Origin: Tolypeutes matacus
Taxonomy: Eukaryota > Chordata > Mammalia > Cingulata > Chlamyphoridae
NCBI GenBank assembly: GCA_026826555.1
Contig: JAKSZT010053883.1
Span: 31,353,282-31,417,281, forward strand
Direction: 5' to 3'
Length of the DNA: 64,000 nucleotides
The position numbers and the translations under genes were made by a program. The notes beneath the pieces were generated by a model that saw nothing but the letters and a program-made list of their open reading frames with translations, searched no databases and was not told the DNA's origin. This document shows, one piece after another, positions 52,600-64,000 of this stretch (positions within the stretch are counted from its first letter, which is position 1; the number at the start of each line of letters is the position of its first letter).

Positions 52600-55150
52600 A
52601 CGCCGGGATGCGGGCTGTGGTAGATTTTGCATGAACGATGGGTTCCCCGAGCTCTTGTTCCTGCAGCATTCCCCACACCCGTCCCCTTCCCCAGTCTTCT
52701 CAAAGTGTGGGGTTCCCGCCTTGGTCACCCCACTCCACCCACCCCAAGAGACTAGTAAGGAGCGCAGCAGCCGGGACTACGAAGCCTCTGCCAGAGGAGT
52801 GGAACAATCCTCGCAGAGTTCAGCGGGCGCTGAAGAAGCCGTAAGGAAACATGGAATACGACCTCTATCTAGTGAAGGTCATTTATGTGCAGGCTGAGGA
52901 TTTAAGGCGTTGGTGGTGGAAGGGACTGGGGCCCTCCAGGGCAAGGGAGGGGGCTATTGAGCGCCACCATCCGGGCTGAACTTGAGGGGAGAAATTTCCA
53001 CCCACCTTGTGGAGAGCCCTTTTCTTGGTGGCTATAGTGGCCTGAGAAGCCTCGAGTGTAAGTGTGAGTCCTGTGTCTACGTGGCCTCTGTGGTTTGGAT
53101 GTCTGTGCATTGTGCATATACGTAATTCTCACCCTCCAGCCAACACTCACTGAACACCATGGTCTGGATAAATTGCTCTGTTCCAGCCACAGTCTATTTC
53201 TTTGAGCACAGAGTATAATGAGAATTACTGGCATGGTAGAGCACTTGACCATTTATTTACAAGCCACTTTCACATGTATGTGTGTGTTATGTGTGTACTG
53301 CACACCTGCTCACTCACAGATTTACTTGCAGGACAGTAGCAATAGGAGACAGGAGGTGTAAGTCTCCTTTGTCTGTTTAAGGAAAGGTTGTAAGGAGGGG
53401 CTGGGGTTTGACACTGCGTGACCTGCTGGACCCCGCTGAGGAAGCAGAAGGTGTGGTGTCTGACTGGTCCTTGGATGCTGGTGGAGGCCTCTGAAACCAG
53501 ATCTACCTGAAGGAGGGCTCTTACACCCCCACCTCCTTCCTATCTTTATTCTCCTCATGCTTGATTCTTCCCCTCCCCCTCCCCCCACTGCCAGGAGATG
53601 GTATTTTTAGAAGCTGCTTAGAGACCCAGGACTCCTTTCATTTCAAAATTAGCCCTCACTACACCACCCCTCACCCCCCTCTCCAAAACCGGGTCTCCTC
53701 CTCTTGGCAGTCTCTAAGACACCAGCTATGACTTCTCACCCAAGCGGTAGAAACTTCTGCCCAGCAATTCTGACCCTAGGTGCTCAGGCAAAATGCAGAC
53801 TCCCTGTGAACCTCGCAAGGGTCGTTCAGGAGCCAAACAGATGGGGAGAATTATCTGGGGAAAGCTACATAGGATGCCCCAGGGAACCCTTGACTGTCAG
53901 GAGTATGATTCCTACTCTCACTCACCACCAACACCTGCTGGCACCGGGTGGGGGGAGGGGGGGAATCGCCAGACTGAGACCTTAGGGATGGGAGAAAGAA
54001 AAGGAAGAGAAAGGGTAAGATAATCCTTCTCTTTCTTCCTTTGAACAATTCATTTATAATAAAACAAGTCTGGCCTATGCAGATATATGCAAATTAGCCA
54101 GATCTTAATAAGAGTTGCTCCAAGGCAGACGGCACTCTACCAGGAGACTGCGGAATAGACAACTAAGTGAAGAAACTCGTTAGAGCTTTGAAGGAAACCA
54201 AAGCCATCGTCCACAGAGACCTTTAAATAATGGAGGCCACACAGCCAAGGGCGGAAACCAGGCACCTCCCTGAAATAACTGTCAGGATCCTAGCCTTGGT
54301 GCTGAACTCTCAGTGTGAGGGTCAGTGTTGGCCTGGTTTCTGTCCGTGGTGCTGAATACACCAGGTTCAGCTGAACCAGGGGCTTTTCTGGAGCCCTGTG
54401 GTCCAATCTATGGACTAAGACTCCTCTCCTTCCCCCTAGAGCCCAAATCCAACGATTCGAGTCTCTAGGATCCAAGCAGCCTTCACAGCCTAGAATAAGA
54501 ATGGAGGGGTCTGGAACCCACATGGACCTCCTGTGTTCTCTTCTGCTTCTCCCAGACCCCCATTGAGGTAGGATGAAAGGGAAGTGTCTCTCTACCTACA
54601 CCCCACTATCTACTAGGATGGTGAGGACAACATATGTTGGGGCCGAGCAGATTAATTCAACCCCCAAATAATATTCCAAGGGTCAGACCCAACTTTGCTG
54701 CAACCTCCATCTCAAAGTTATTGAAAGTTGCAAATATAGAGGTTAAAACTTGGTCTCCTTATGTTGTACAAATGTAGAAAGTAAATTAAGCCTGACTGGA
54801 CATGGAAGGTCGATTCTTCCATAGAGAAGACTAAGATTGCACTAGAGTAATCAGGGCCAAGCCCTGCTAACACGAAAGAGGGCAGAGGGAGAGCAAAGAG
54901 CAGTGGGGAGCTCTAATGTTCAAAAGGACATTTCCAATTTTTCTCTTTCCTATTCTATTCCATCTCCCCCTTCCTAGCCGAAAAAAGAAATAAACATATG
55001 AGAGACAGATTTATTTCTAGGACAAAAGATGCACAGGCAACAATAACAAGGCAGTTATAAATAAAATTTTAAACTGTATTTTTCTTAAAGGAAATATAAA
55101 CATTTAATTTACTGACTTTGAAAATTAAGCCGAGAAAACCTTTAAAGTTA
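52600..55150. other. Intergenic DNA upstream of EPHA10, no gene recognised
   Basis: Mixed composition; open frames up to about 180 codons (for example 52346-52897) have no recognisable protein. No exon of a neighbouring gene recognised. Confidence 0.5.
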
Positions 55151-55168
55151 CACTACTATTTAGTCTTT

Positions 55169-55590
55169 TTTTTTTTTTAAAGATTTATTTATTTACTTTA
55201 TCCATTTTAACCCCCCCCTTCCCCATTTTGCTGTTTTTTTTGTGTGTGTGAGTCCATTTGCTGGGCAATTCTCTGTGTCTGTTTCCTGCCAACTCTTCTC
55301 ATCCTCCTCCTCCAGTCTTCACCAGGATTCGATCCTGGAGACCTCTGATGTAGGAGAGAGGTATTCTGCCGCCTGTGCCACCTCAGCTCCTGGCTTCTGA
55401 AGCTTTCGGAGCATCTCGTTTTGTCTCTCCCCTGTTACGTCATCATCCTGCTGCATGGCTCTTGGGGCCTGACAGCTCAGCGGCACACAGAACCTGGCAG
55501 CCCATGCACCTTCGGGAGGTCCCGGGGATCGAACCCAGGTCCCTCCATATGGCAGACGGACGCCCAACCATTTGAGCCACATCCGCCCCC
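55169..55590 (-). mobile_element. 422-bp SINE with two tRNA-like modules, minus
   Basis: Perfect 14-bp duplication ACTATTTAGTCTTT at 55155-55168 and 55591-55604. Read on the minus strand, a first tRNA-like unit (GGATGTGGCTCAAATGG ... GGTTCGATCCCCGGG) is followed by a linker of about 130 bp. A second unit then follows (GAGCTGAGGTGGCACAGGCG ... GGATCGAATCCTGG), then an A-rich tail. The 5' unit is DAS-like. Confidence 0.88.
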
Positions 55591-56729
55591 ACTATTTAGT
55601 CTTTATGAGTCTCCACTTCCTGTTCTGTAACGTGGGGATGAAAATACTTTTCAGAGATATAGTGCAGTCAGAATATAAATTTTATATATGGCCCAGCACT
55701 GTGCCTGGCACATGGTTCTGATATATATTATTACTCAACTCCATGGTTAATTAAGTTGAAAAAAAAAAAAACAGTCAAAAAAGGAAAGAAAGGATAAAGG
55801 AGGGTTTAGTGGTGAGATAGGAAGAGAGAGAGAATTAGACAGTCATAGAAGAAAAGACAGAGGGTGGGATAAAGAAAGACAGTTCATTGAGATGAATGTG
55901 GTTAGAAAGCACAGGAATCTGAAGGAAATGTGCTTGAAAAGACAGAGTGACATCAGGGCAGGCTGGCTGACCAGCTGTCAAGTGGCCTTACAGGTGACAT
56001 TTACCTTGGCAAATTCATCATGGTCCAGGCTCCTAAAATTGACTTTAACAACAATAAGGGAGAACCTGTATACTGGGAGTTGAGAAGCAGATCATACTAA
56101 CTTACCTCCTATCCTGGTATTTGAGTTAAAGATCCAGTGTATTAATTTATGATGAGAAATGGAACTGCCAAGAGGATGAGAATGTTCATATTGCCATATC
56201 CAGCACATTCTTCCCCTGTAGAAAAATGTGCACAGGAAGCCAATTTCTGATATGAAGGCTGCTGTGAGAGTGTGAGAAGAGGGAGTTGGGTGGTTTAAAT
56301 ATTTAATGGCATCAGGTTCTGATAGACTTGTGCCTCCAAATCCCCAGTAAGGATAAATCTGCCACTGGCATTTGAATGACTGTACTAGGGGGCCAGAGCT
56401 AAGAATGGATTCTGCCAACATATGCTTCTCTGATTCTAATTTTTTTCTAGTTCCATTTCTAAACAGCCCAGTTTTAGATTGAAGCACTCCTTTTAAATCT
56501 AAATTACCAATATAATATAAACTAATAAAAATGTTATAAGCAAAAAAGTAAAGGGAAATGTCTCGACACTGTCAGTTAAGATTTTTTCAGTTGTATGTAG
56601 CTGAAAACCCAACTAAAACTGGCTTTAAAATGAGAGCCGATTGGTTCAAGTAACCAAATTGGGTAGATCTGCATAGAACAGCAAAAATTTCCATTGGGAT
56701 TGTGGTAGAGTGCTAGCTAATCACCAAAC

Positions 56730-57560
56730 CTGGATATTCTAAAAAGGAATCCAATTGAAATCTGAGAACTGAAAAATGAAATAACTGAATTTAACACAAT
56801 AGATAGGTCTAACAATAGATTAGATATTGCTAATTCTAGGATTAGTGAGCCGGATGATAGATCAGTATAAAATATCCAGACTGAAGTATGAAGAGAGAGA
56901 AAAGAATGGAAAATATAGATAAGAAAGTGAGAGACATATGGGACATGGTGAAAGGTGTAACACACATGGAATTAGAGTCCTTGAAAGAGAGGAGAGAGAG
57001 AATGGGGAAGATGCAATTTTTGAAGAGTTAATAGTTGGAAAATTTCCAAAACTAATGAAAGATATCAAGACACATATTCAAGAAGTGCTATCAATCCCAA
57101 ATAAGATAAATGCAAATAAAAATACACATAGGCATTTCATAGAGTTCCACCTATTTTGAAAAACCAAAGACAAAGAAAAATATTAAAATCAACTAGAGGA
57201 AAAAGGGGCAATATTAAGATGACAACTAACTCCTAACATAAATAATAAAATCCGAAAGACAATGGAATGATATCTTCAAAGTGCTGGAAGAAAAACAGTT
57301 AATTTAAAGTTCTGTACTCAGTTATTATATCTTTCAAAAATGAAGGCAAAATTAATATGTTTTTAGACATATCAAAACCTGAGAAAACTCTTCATCCACA
57401 AACCCACACCAAAACAAACACTAAAGCAAATCTTCAAGCTAAATGAAAACAATCCCTCTCCCAAAAAAACCATGGACATGCAGGAAATGGTAAATATATA
57501 GGTAAAAATAAATGAACAAAGACTGTATAAAGCAATAATGTCATGTGATTTTTTTTTTTT
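56730..57560 (+). mobile_element. L1/HAL1-like ORF1-region fragment, plus
   Basis: TGGAAAATTTCCAAAACTAA, TTCAAGAAGTGCTATCAATC, CTTCAAAGTGCTGGAAGAAA: decayed LINE ORF1/HAL1 wording parallel to that at 6800-7290. No long frame survives. Confidence 0.7.
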
Positions 57561-57579
57561 TTAATTCCACAAAGGACCT

Positions 57580-58162
57580 TGTATTAGTCAGCCAAAGGGG
57601 TGCTGATACAAAATACCAGAAATTGGTTGGTTTTTATAAAGGGTATTTATTTGGGGTAGAAGTCCACAGTTACCGGGCCATAAAGTGTAAGTTTCTTCCC
57701 TCACCAAAGTCCCTTGTCATGTGTTGGAGCAAGATGGCTGCCAACGTTTGCCAGGGTTCAGGCTCCTTGAGTTCCTCTCTTCCCGGGGCTCCATTTCTCT
57801 CTGGGCTCAGCTCCTCTGTTTCCTCTACAAGGCCAGCTGCGGACTCTCACGCAAATGGCTTGTCTCTTTTCCTGGGGCCTTCTCTCCTTCCTCACGACAA
57901 AGCTCTCTTATTTCCCGGGGCTCCAGGTCAAGACTCCAACATCAGAACTCCAACTCAAAACCCTCCAACTCTGTCCTTTGCCATGTCTTTTTATCTTTGA
58001 GACCCCACCCACCAAAGGGTGGGGCTCAATGCCCTACTGACAAGACCCAGTCAACGCCCTAATCATAACTTAATCATGCCCAGATGAACAGACCAGTTTA
58101 CAAGCAGCATCCAATATCTATTTTTGGAATTCATAACTATATCAAACTGCCAAACTGCTACA
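57580..58162 (-). mobile_element. Solo LTR, minus, with perfect 5-bp duplication
   Basis: A 583-bp LTR; minus strand starts TGTAGCAGTTTGGCAGTTTG and ends GGCTGACTAATACA, with AATAAA before the end. GACCT flanks it at 57575-57579 and 58163-58167. Same family as 60491-61038. No internal proviral sequence, so solo by recombination. Confidence 0.88.
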
Positions 58163-58199
58163 GACCTTTTAATAGAGCTAAAGAAACAACATAACATGT

Positions 58200-60485
58200 A
58201 TACAACATAAAATTTCCCACTTAAAAAAATCAAATTTATTGATATATTAATAAAGCATATACTCCATCCAAAGTGTACAATCATTGGTATTTGGTATAAT
58301 CATATAGTTGTGCATTCATCACTTCAGTCATTATTAGCGCATTTTCATTATTCCAATAAAAATAATAAAATAAAATAAACAAAAAATAGACAAAAAAAGC
58401 TCTACCCCTTAATAATCACTTCTCAATCTTTCTATGCTTCCCCTGCTGTACAAAAATTTCTCATTTCAGCCACTTTCAAGTATACAGTTCAGTATGCTAC
58501 CATTATGCTACCATTACCACAAACTTTTCCATCATGCCAAACAGAAAATCTAAACCCTTTATTTATTTTTTTAAATATATTTTTTATTTTTTCTAAAAGA
58601 TACTTAGATTACATAAAATGTTACATAACAAAATATAAAGGATTCCCATAGGCCCCACTCCCCACACCTGCCACTTTTCCCCACATTAACAAATTCTTTC
58701 ATTAGTGTAGTACATTCATTGCAATCGATGAACACATTTTGGAGCATTGCCATTAAGGATGGATTATAGTATGCTCTTTAAACATTAATTCCACATTCTT
58801 GCCCCTATCCCCACCACCCCTTGAAAGACAATAAAATTGTACAAACACACTTGACAGAATAATTACAGGATACCAGATGGGGGAAGGATGGAGAGGGTGA
58901 CTCTAAGATGTAAATAATCTATTCTGTATGAAAAGTGGAGCTGGTCAGGAATGATTCATAGAGATGATATTTGGAATGAGTCTGGAAGCAGGTTATCAAC
59001 TCAACAAATTGATGAGAGAGAAGGGCTCTCTCAAAGCTGAGTGCTCAAAGACACGTCATGTGGAGTTTTAAATATATGTAGAATTAAAGCACATAACAAA
59101 ATAACATACACAATGAGAGGAAGTAAATGGAGTTAAAGTGCTTTAAAGTCCTTGCATTGTCAGGAAGTAGAACTTTTATTTTTAAAGAATAGTTAAGTTG
59201 TTTGAATCTAGGATGCCCCAAAGAGAAACAACCTGATCAAATACTAAGTAAAAGGCAGAACTTTTTTTTTCTTTTTTCTTTCCTTTCCTTTCCTTCCCTT
59301 CCCCTTTCTTTCATTTCCCTTCCTTCCTTCCTTCCTTCCTACCTACCATCCATTAAATTTTTTAGATTATAAATATCATTTATTCTTATACCACCCCATG
59401 ACACTTCTTCAAACATAGCAAGTACTCAATAAATATTTGTTTGGTTTGAAATATACAACCCAGTGGTATTAATTGCTTTTATAATGTTGTACTTCAATCA
59501 TCACTGTCCATTACCAAAACTTTTCCACTATGCCAAACAGAAACTCTGTATCATAAGCAATAACATCCCCATCCCCCACTTCCCACCCTTGCCCCTCACA
59601 ACCTGTAATCTAATTTCCATCTCTATGAATTTGCATATTCTAGTTATTTCATATAAGTGAGATCATACAATATTTGTCCTTTTGTGTCTGACCTATTTCA
59701 CTCGACATTATCTCTCCAAGGTTCATCCATGGAGAACCTTAGCATGGATCAAAACTTCATTCCTATTTACTGCTGAATAATATTCCATTGCCTGTATATA
59801 CTACATTTTGTTTACCCATTCATACCTTAATGGACACTAGGGTTATTTCCACCTTTCGGCTATTGTGAATAACACTGCTATGAACATTGATGTACAAATA
59901 TGTGTTTAGGTCCATGCTTTCAATTTTGGGGGGTATATACCAAGAAGTGGTATTTCTGGGTCATATGGTAATTCTATACTTAACTTTCTGAGGATCCACC
60001 AAACTATTTTCCACATTTGGTACACCATTTTACATTCCCAGCAACAATGTCCAATGGTTCATATTTCTCTGCACCCTCATCAACACTTGTTATTTTCCAT
60101 TTTTATTAATAGCCATTTTGGTGGGTATTAAGTGGTATCTCATTGTGGTTTTGATTTCCATTTCCCTAATGGCTAATGATTTTGAACATTTTTTTCATGT
60201 GCTTACTAGCCATTTGTATATCTTCTTTGGAGAACTGTCTATTTAAATTCTTGGCCCATTTTTAAAGTTTGTCTTTTTATTGTTGAGTTGTAAGATTTAA
60301 AAAATATATGTTCTAGCTATTAAACCCTTATCATATATATGATTTCCAAATATTTTATTTCATTCTGTAGGGTGTCTTTTCATTTTCTTGATAATGTCCT
60401 TTGATGCAAAAAGTTTTAAATTTTGATGAAGTACATTTGATCTATTTGTGCTTTTGGTGCAAAATCTAAAAATTCATTACAAATA
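58200..60485 (-). mobile_element. L1 3'-UTR sequence, several pieces, minus
   Basis: Reverse L1 3' UTR text: GAATAATATTCCATTGCCTG, GGCTATTGTGAATAACACTG, GTGGTATCTCATTGTGGTTT. Pieces at 58200-58860 and 59460-60485, separated by older sequence and a (TTCC)n tract. Confidence 0.75.
59262..59345. repeat. Pyrimidine (TTCC)n-rich tract
   Basis: A T-run followed by CTTTCCTTTCCTTTCCTTCC and CTTCCTTCCTTCCTTCC units. Confidence 0.9.
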
Positions 60486-60490
60486 CTCCT

Positions 60491-61038
60491 TGTAGCCGTT
60501 TGGCAATTTGATGTAATTATGAATTGCAAAAATATAATTGGATCATGCTTGTAAACTGACCTGTTAATCTGGGCATGATTAGGTTATGATTTGAGCGTTG
60601 ACTGGGCCAGGTCAGTAGGGCGTTGAGCCCCACCCTTGGTGGGTGGTGGAATCGAATATAAAAGGCAAGGCAAAGGACAGAAGGAGCAGTTTTTGAAAAG
60701 CAGTTTTGGTGTTGGAGTTTTGATGTTGGAGAGAAGGCCCCAGGAGAAGAGAAGTGAGCCATTCGCCTGATAGTCTACAGCTGACCTTGTGGAGGAACCA
60801 GAGGAGCTAAGCCCGGAGAGAAATGCAGCCCCGGGAAGAGAGGAACCCAAGAAGCCTGAACCCTGGCAAACGTCAGCAGCTGTCTTGCTCCAACACGTGG
60901 CAATGGACTTTGGTGAGAGAGGAAACTTAATGCTTTATGGCCTGGTATCTATGGATTTCTACCCCAAATAAATACCCTTTATAAAGACCAACCCATTTTT
61001 GGTATTTCACATTAGCACCCCTTTGGCTGACTAATACA
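60491..61038 (+). mobile_element. Solo LTR, plus, with perfect 5-bp duplication
   Basis: A 548-bp LTR starting TGTAGCCGTTTGGCAATTTG and ending GGCTGACTAATACA, with an ACCCCAAATAAATACCC poly(A) signal region. CTCCT flanks it at 60486-60490 and 61039-61043. Inverted relative to the copy at 57580-58162. Confidence 0.88.
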
Positions 61039-61043
61039 CTCCT

Positions 61044-63270
61044 TTCCTGCCTTTTTTTTGTATTTAGCGCCTTTTTTATAGTGTACCATTTTGATTCCCT
61101 TTTTCTTTCCTTTCTATTTTTTTAAAAGTTATTTCCTAGTTGGTTATCTTTGTAATTACATTTAACATCTTAAACTAATAACAACTTAGTTTGACTAGTA
61201 CCAAACTAGTTTCAGTAGTAAACTCTACTACTACATATCGCCTTCCCTCTCCTTTTATATTGTTTTTGCCACAGATTACATCTTTATACATTCTATGCCC
61301 ATTAACATAGATTTAAAATGTTATTTACACATTTGACTGTTAAGTTAACATGGTGGTGGTAATGGCGGTAAAACAGTTAGAAGCCACAAGTACAATAATA
61401 AAGAATTTTATGTTTACCTTGGTAGTTACTTTTATCAATGTTATTTCTGCTTATGGCTTCGAGTTATTGTCTAGTGTCTTTTTTATTTCAGCCCAAAGGA
61501 CTCTCTTTAGCACTTCTTAAAGGGAAGTTCTTCTGGTAATGAATTCTTTCAGTTTTTTTTTTTATCTGCAAATGTCTTAATTTCTTCTTCATTTTTGAAT
61601 AATTTTGCCAGATACAGAATTCTTGGTTAACGTTTTTCTGTCTTCAAGGGCTTTAAACATGTCTTCTGGCCTCCATGGTTTTTCATGAGAAATCAGCTGT
61701 TAATTTTATTGGGGATCCCTTGTATGTGACAAATTGCTTCACCCTGGTTGCTTTCAAAGTCCTCTCTTTGTCTTTGGATTTTGACAATTTCACTACAGTG
61801 TGTCCTGGAGTAGATATCTTAGGATCTATCCATTCATATTGGATGCTTGAATATATTCATGTCTTTCATAAGGTTTGGGAGGTTTTGAGCCATTATTTCT
61901 CCAAGTAGTTTTTCTGCCCCATTCTCTCTCTCTTGTCCTTTTGGGACTCCAATGATGCATATGTTGATACATTTGATGGTGTCCCACAGGTCCCTCAGGC
62001 TCTGTTCACTTTTCTTAATTATTTTATTCTTTCTGCTCCTCACACTGGATAATTTCAGTTGTCTTGTCTTCAACTTTGGAGATCATTTCTTCTCCTTGTT
62101 CCAATCTGCTGTTGAATCTGCCTAATGAGTTATTCATTTCAATTATTGTACTTTGTAGCTCCAAATTTTCTGTTTGGTTCCTTTTTATAATTTCCATCTT
62201 TTTATTTTGTTCAGACAGTTTTTTCCTAATTTTATTTAGTTCTTTGTATATGGATTCCTTTAGTCTATTGTACATATTTAAGGCAATTGATTTAAAGTCT
62301 TTGACTAATAGTTCCAATGTATGAGCTTCCTCAGGGATAGGCTCTGGCAAATTTTTTTTTTTTTTTTTTTTTTAATTTTTACTAGGAGGTCCCAGGGATT
62401 GAACCCAGGTCTCTCCATATGGGAGACGAACGCCCAACAATTTGAGCCACATCCGTCCCCTCTGGCAGTTTTTAAAAATTTCTTGTGAATAGACCATACT
62501 TTCCTATTTCTCTGTGTATTTCATAATTTTTTTTATTGAGACCTGGATATTCTGAGTATTATGTTATAATTCTGGAAATCTAGTTATCCCACTCCTCTGG
62601 GATTGCTAGGTATTTGTTGTTGTTGTTGAGGACTGGATCCATCAATTTGTGATGTTTCCAAACTATTTTTGCTCCCAATCAAGGAACAAAAGAGAAAAGG
62701 GAATGTAAAAAATAGATACTATCTCTTTAAGACTCCTCTGCTGCATTTGCCTGAAGGGGATTGGAACAAAGGTGCCCTCAGAACCCGCCCCTCAGTGATC
62801 TGAAGTAGCTATTCAAAAGCAGTCTTCAGGATTTGACAACAAACACCCAAATTTTGGAGAAGCAGCCAAAATTTATAGCCCACCCTGGCACCTGCAAGCT
62901 CTAGGCCAGCAGCTGCTGCAGGGAGGGTGAAATTCACTGATATTTACCACAGGTTACCAACCTATTCCTCTAGCTCTTCCCTGGATGCTGCAGTGTTCCA
63001 GTAGACTCCAGAGTTTCAAAACAGTTGATCCAGATACTTCCTATCAGTTCAATTGCTTTGGTGGAAGGACTGATTCCTGGAACTTCCTACTCTGCCATCT
63101 TCCCACAATCTTCCAGCAAGATACTACCACTTTAAAGTAGCCTTTTCTCTTGATTCAGTTCTCACCCTGTTGCTGCCACTTCTTGATGGTTGTTCAGTTT
63201 CTGTGGGGGGATGGAGCCCTGAAGTGTCTCACTCTACCATCTTGATCAGGGTGGCCCCAACAGTCATTGT
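61044..63270 (-). mobile_element. L1/HAL1-like 5'/ORF1-region sequence, minus
   Basis: Reverse LINE text: TTGGGACTCCAATGATGCAT, GGTGTCCCACAGGTCCCTCA, TCTGTTTGGTTCCTTTTTAT. The 62024-62350 minus frame looks like a coiled-coil ORF1 remnant (RLEQGEEMISKVEDKTTEII). Interrupted by a SINE at 62354. Confidence 0.7.
62354..62460 (-). mobile_element. DAS-type SINE (short), minus, older
   Basis: T-run, TTTTTACTAGGAGGTCCCAG, the complement of a mutated B box (GATTGAACC) and GCCACATCCGTCCCC. The flank TCTGGCA recurs on both sides. More diverged than the other short copies. Confidence 0.85.
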
Positions 63271-63279
63271 GTTTTTTGT

Positions 63280-63660
63280 TAAATTATTTATTTTTATTAG
63301 TGGTAAAATATACATAAGGTAATAATAAAAATCATTGAACCATTTTAAGTTGACAATTCTCTGACATTAAGTATACTGATAATATTGTGACACTTTCACA
63401 ACTATTTCCAGACTATTTTCATTGTTCCAAACCAAATCTCATACTCATTTAGTAATAATGCCCCATTCTTTTCACCCTGGTAATCACTATTCTGCTTTCC
63501 ATATTTATGAATTTGCTTATTCCAAGTGTTTCATATACAGAAAAGCATACAATATTTGTCCTTTTGTGTCTGGCTTATATCACTCAACATGCTGTCTTCA
63601 AGGTTTATCCATGTTGTAACATGTACTGCAAATTAGTTTTTTAAAAATCAGTTACGTACT
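63280..63660 (-). mobile_element. L1 3'-UTR fragment, minus
   Basis: ACAATATTTGTCCTTTTGTG, CTGGCTTATATCACTCAACA, ATGGTTTATCC-like wording parallel to 59640-59720. Confidence 0.65.
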
Positions 63661-63744
63661 GCTTATAAAAAAACACCTTAATTATAAGGATACAGATATT
63701 TTAAAGTAAAAGGATGAAAAAATACATACTATAAAAACAAATGA

Positions 63745-63942
63745 GGGAAGTGGATGTGGCTCAATTGATAGGGCTCCCGTTTACCATATGGGAGGCCCCG
63801 GGTTCGTTTCCTGGGGCCTCCTGGTGAAGGAGACAAGGAGACACAGAAAAACGCACAGCAAATGGACACAGTGAGCACAAGTAGCAAGGGGTGGATAAAT
63901 AAACAAATAAAATAAAATCTTTAAAAAAAAAAAAAAAAAAAA
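63745..63942 (+). mobile_element. DAS SINE variant (long type with different middle), plus
   Basis: GGGAAGTGGATGTGGCTCAA head, GGTTCGTTTCC B box. After CCTCCTGGTGAAGGA comes GACAAGGAGACACAGAAAAA and CGCACAGCAAATGGACACAG, instead of the GC-rich CCCGCCCGCAC segment. Tail AATAAAATCTTT plus poly(A). Looks like a sister or older subfamily. Confidence 0.9.
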
Positions 63943-64000
63943 GGTTGCAGAGGAGACACCCCAAAGGGATTTCTTAAAAAAAAAAAAAAAAAAAAACAAT

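Noticed and set aside
52346..52897. 183-codon plus-strand open frame upstream of EPHA10
   Set aside because: Includes a (CA)n-derived TH repeat and no known domain.
62024..62350. Cellular coiled-coil gene
   Set aside because: The Lys/Glu-rich frame lies in L1/HAL1-like sequence and is read as an ORF1 remnant.

Overview
This window is nuclear DNA from a placental mammal. It is almost certainly an armadillo (Dasypodidae, most likely Dasypus novemcinctus). The gene order CDCA8-EPHA10 is the conserved mammalian pair found on human 1p34.3. The species signal comes from the repeats: at least a dozen young tRNA-derived SINEs of the armadillo DAS type, many with recognisable target-site duplications. 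No prokaryotic or novel multi-gene system is present.

Layout. Positions 653-11769 (+) carry the last six coding exons of CDCA8 (borealin, a chromosomal passenger complex subunit); its 5' part lies outside the window. Its 3' UTR runs to a poly(A) signal at 13010-13015. Positions 17316-51820 (-) carry all 17 coding exons of EPHA10, a catalytically dead Eph receptor. Every one of its introns is GT-AG, and the joined reading frame is 3027 nt, giving 1008 residues. The two genes are convergent (tail to tail). Positions 51821-64000 hold the GC-rich EPHA10 promoter and then gene-free DNA dominated by L1/HAL1-like LINE sequence, two solo LTRs and more DAS SINEs.

Retrocopies inside the genes include an RPS12 processed copy with an intact 132-codon frame (CDCA8 intron), a U6 snRNA pseudogene (EPHA10 intron 8), a 66-bp tRNA-like insertion, a MaLR-like LTR element, and a short poly(A)-tailed insert that looks like the end of an LTR-terminated transcript. 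Two assembly gaps (100 and 400 N) both interrupt or abut DAS SINEs.

The two genes do not form a pathway. CDCA8 acts in mitotic centromere and spindle control. EPHA10 is a membrane receptor without kinase activity, and probably also a secreted short form. The most interesting points are an L1 insertion whose target-site duplication copied a CDCA8 splice donor, preservation of the 295-residue read-through form of EPHA10, the complete loss of its kinase catalytic residues, and a 422-bp SINE with two tRNA-like units. Repeat family names are from recognition by eye, not from a database search.
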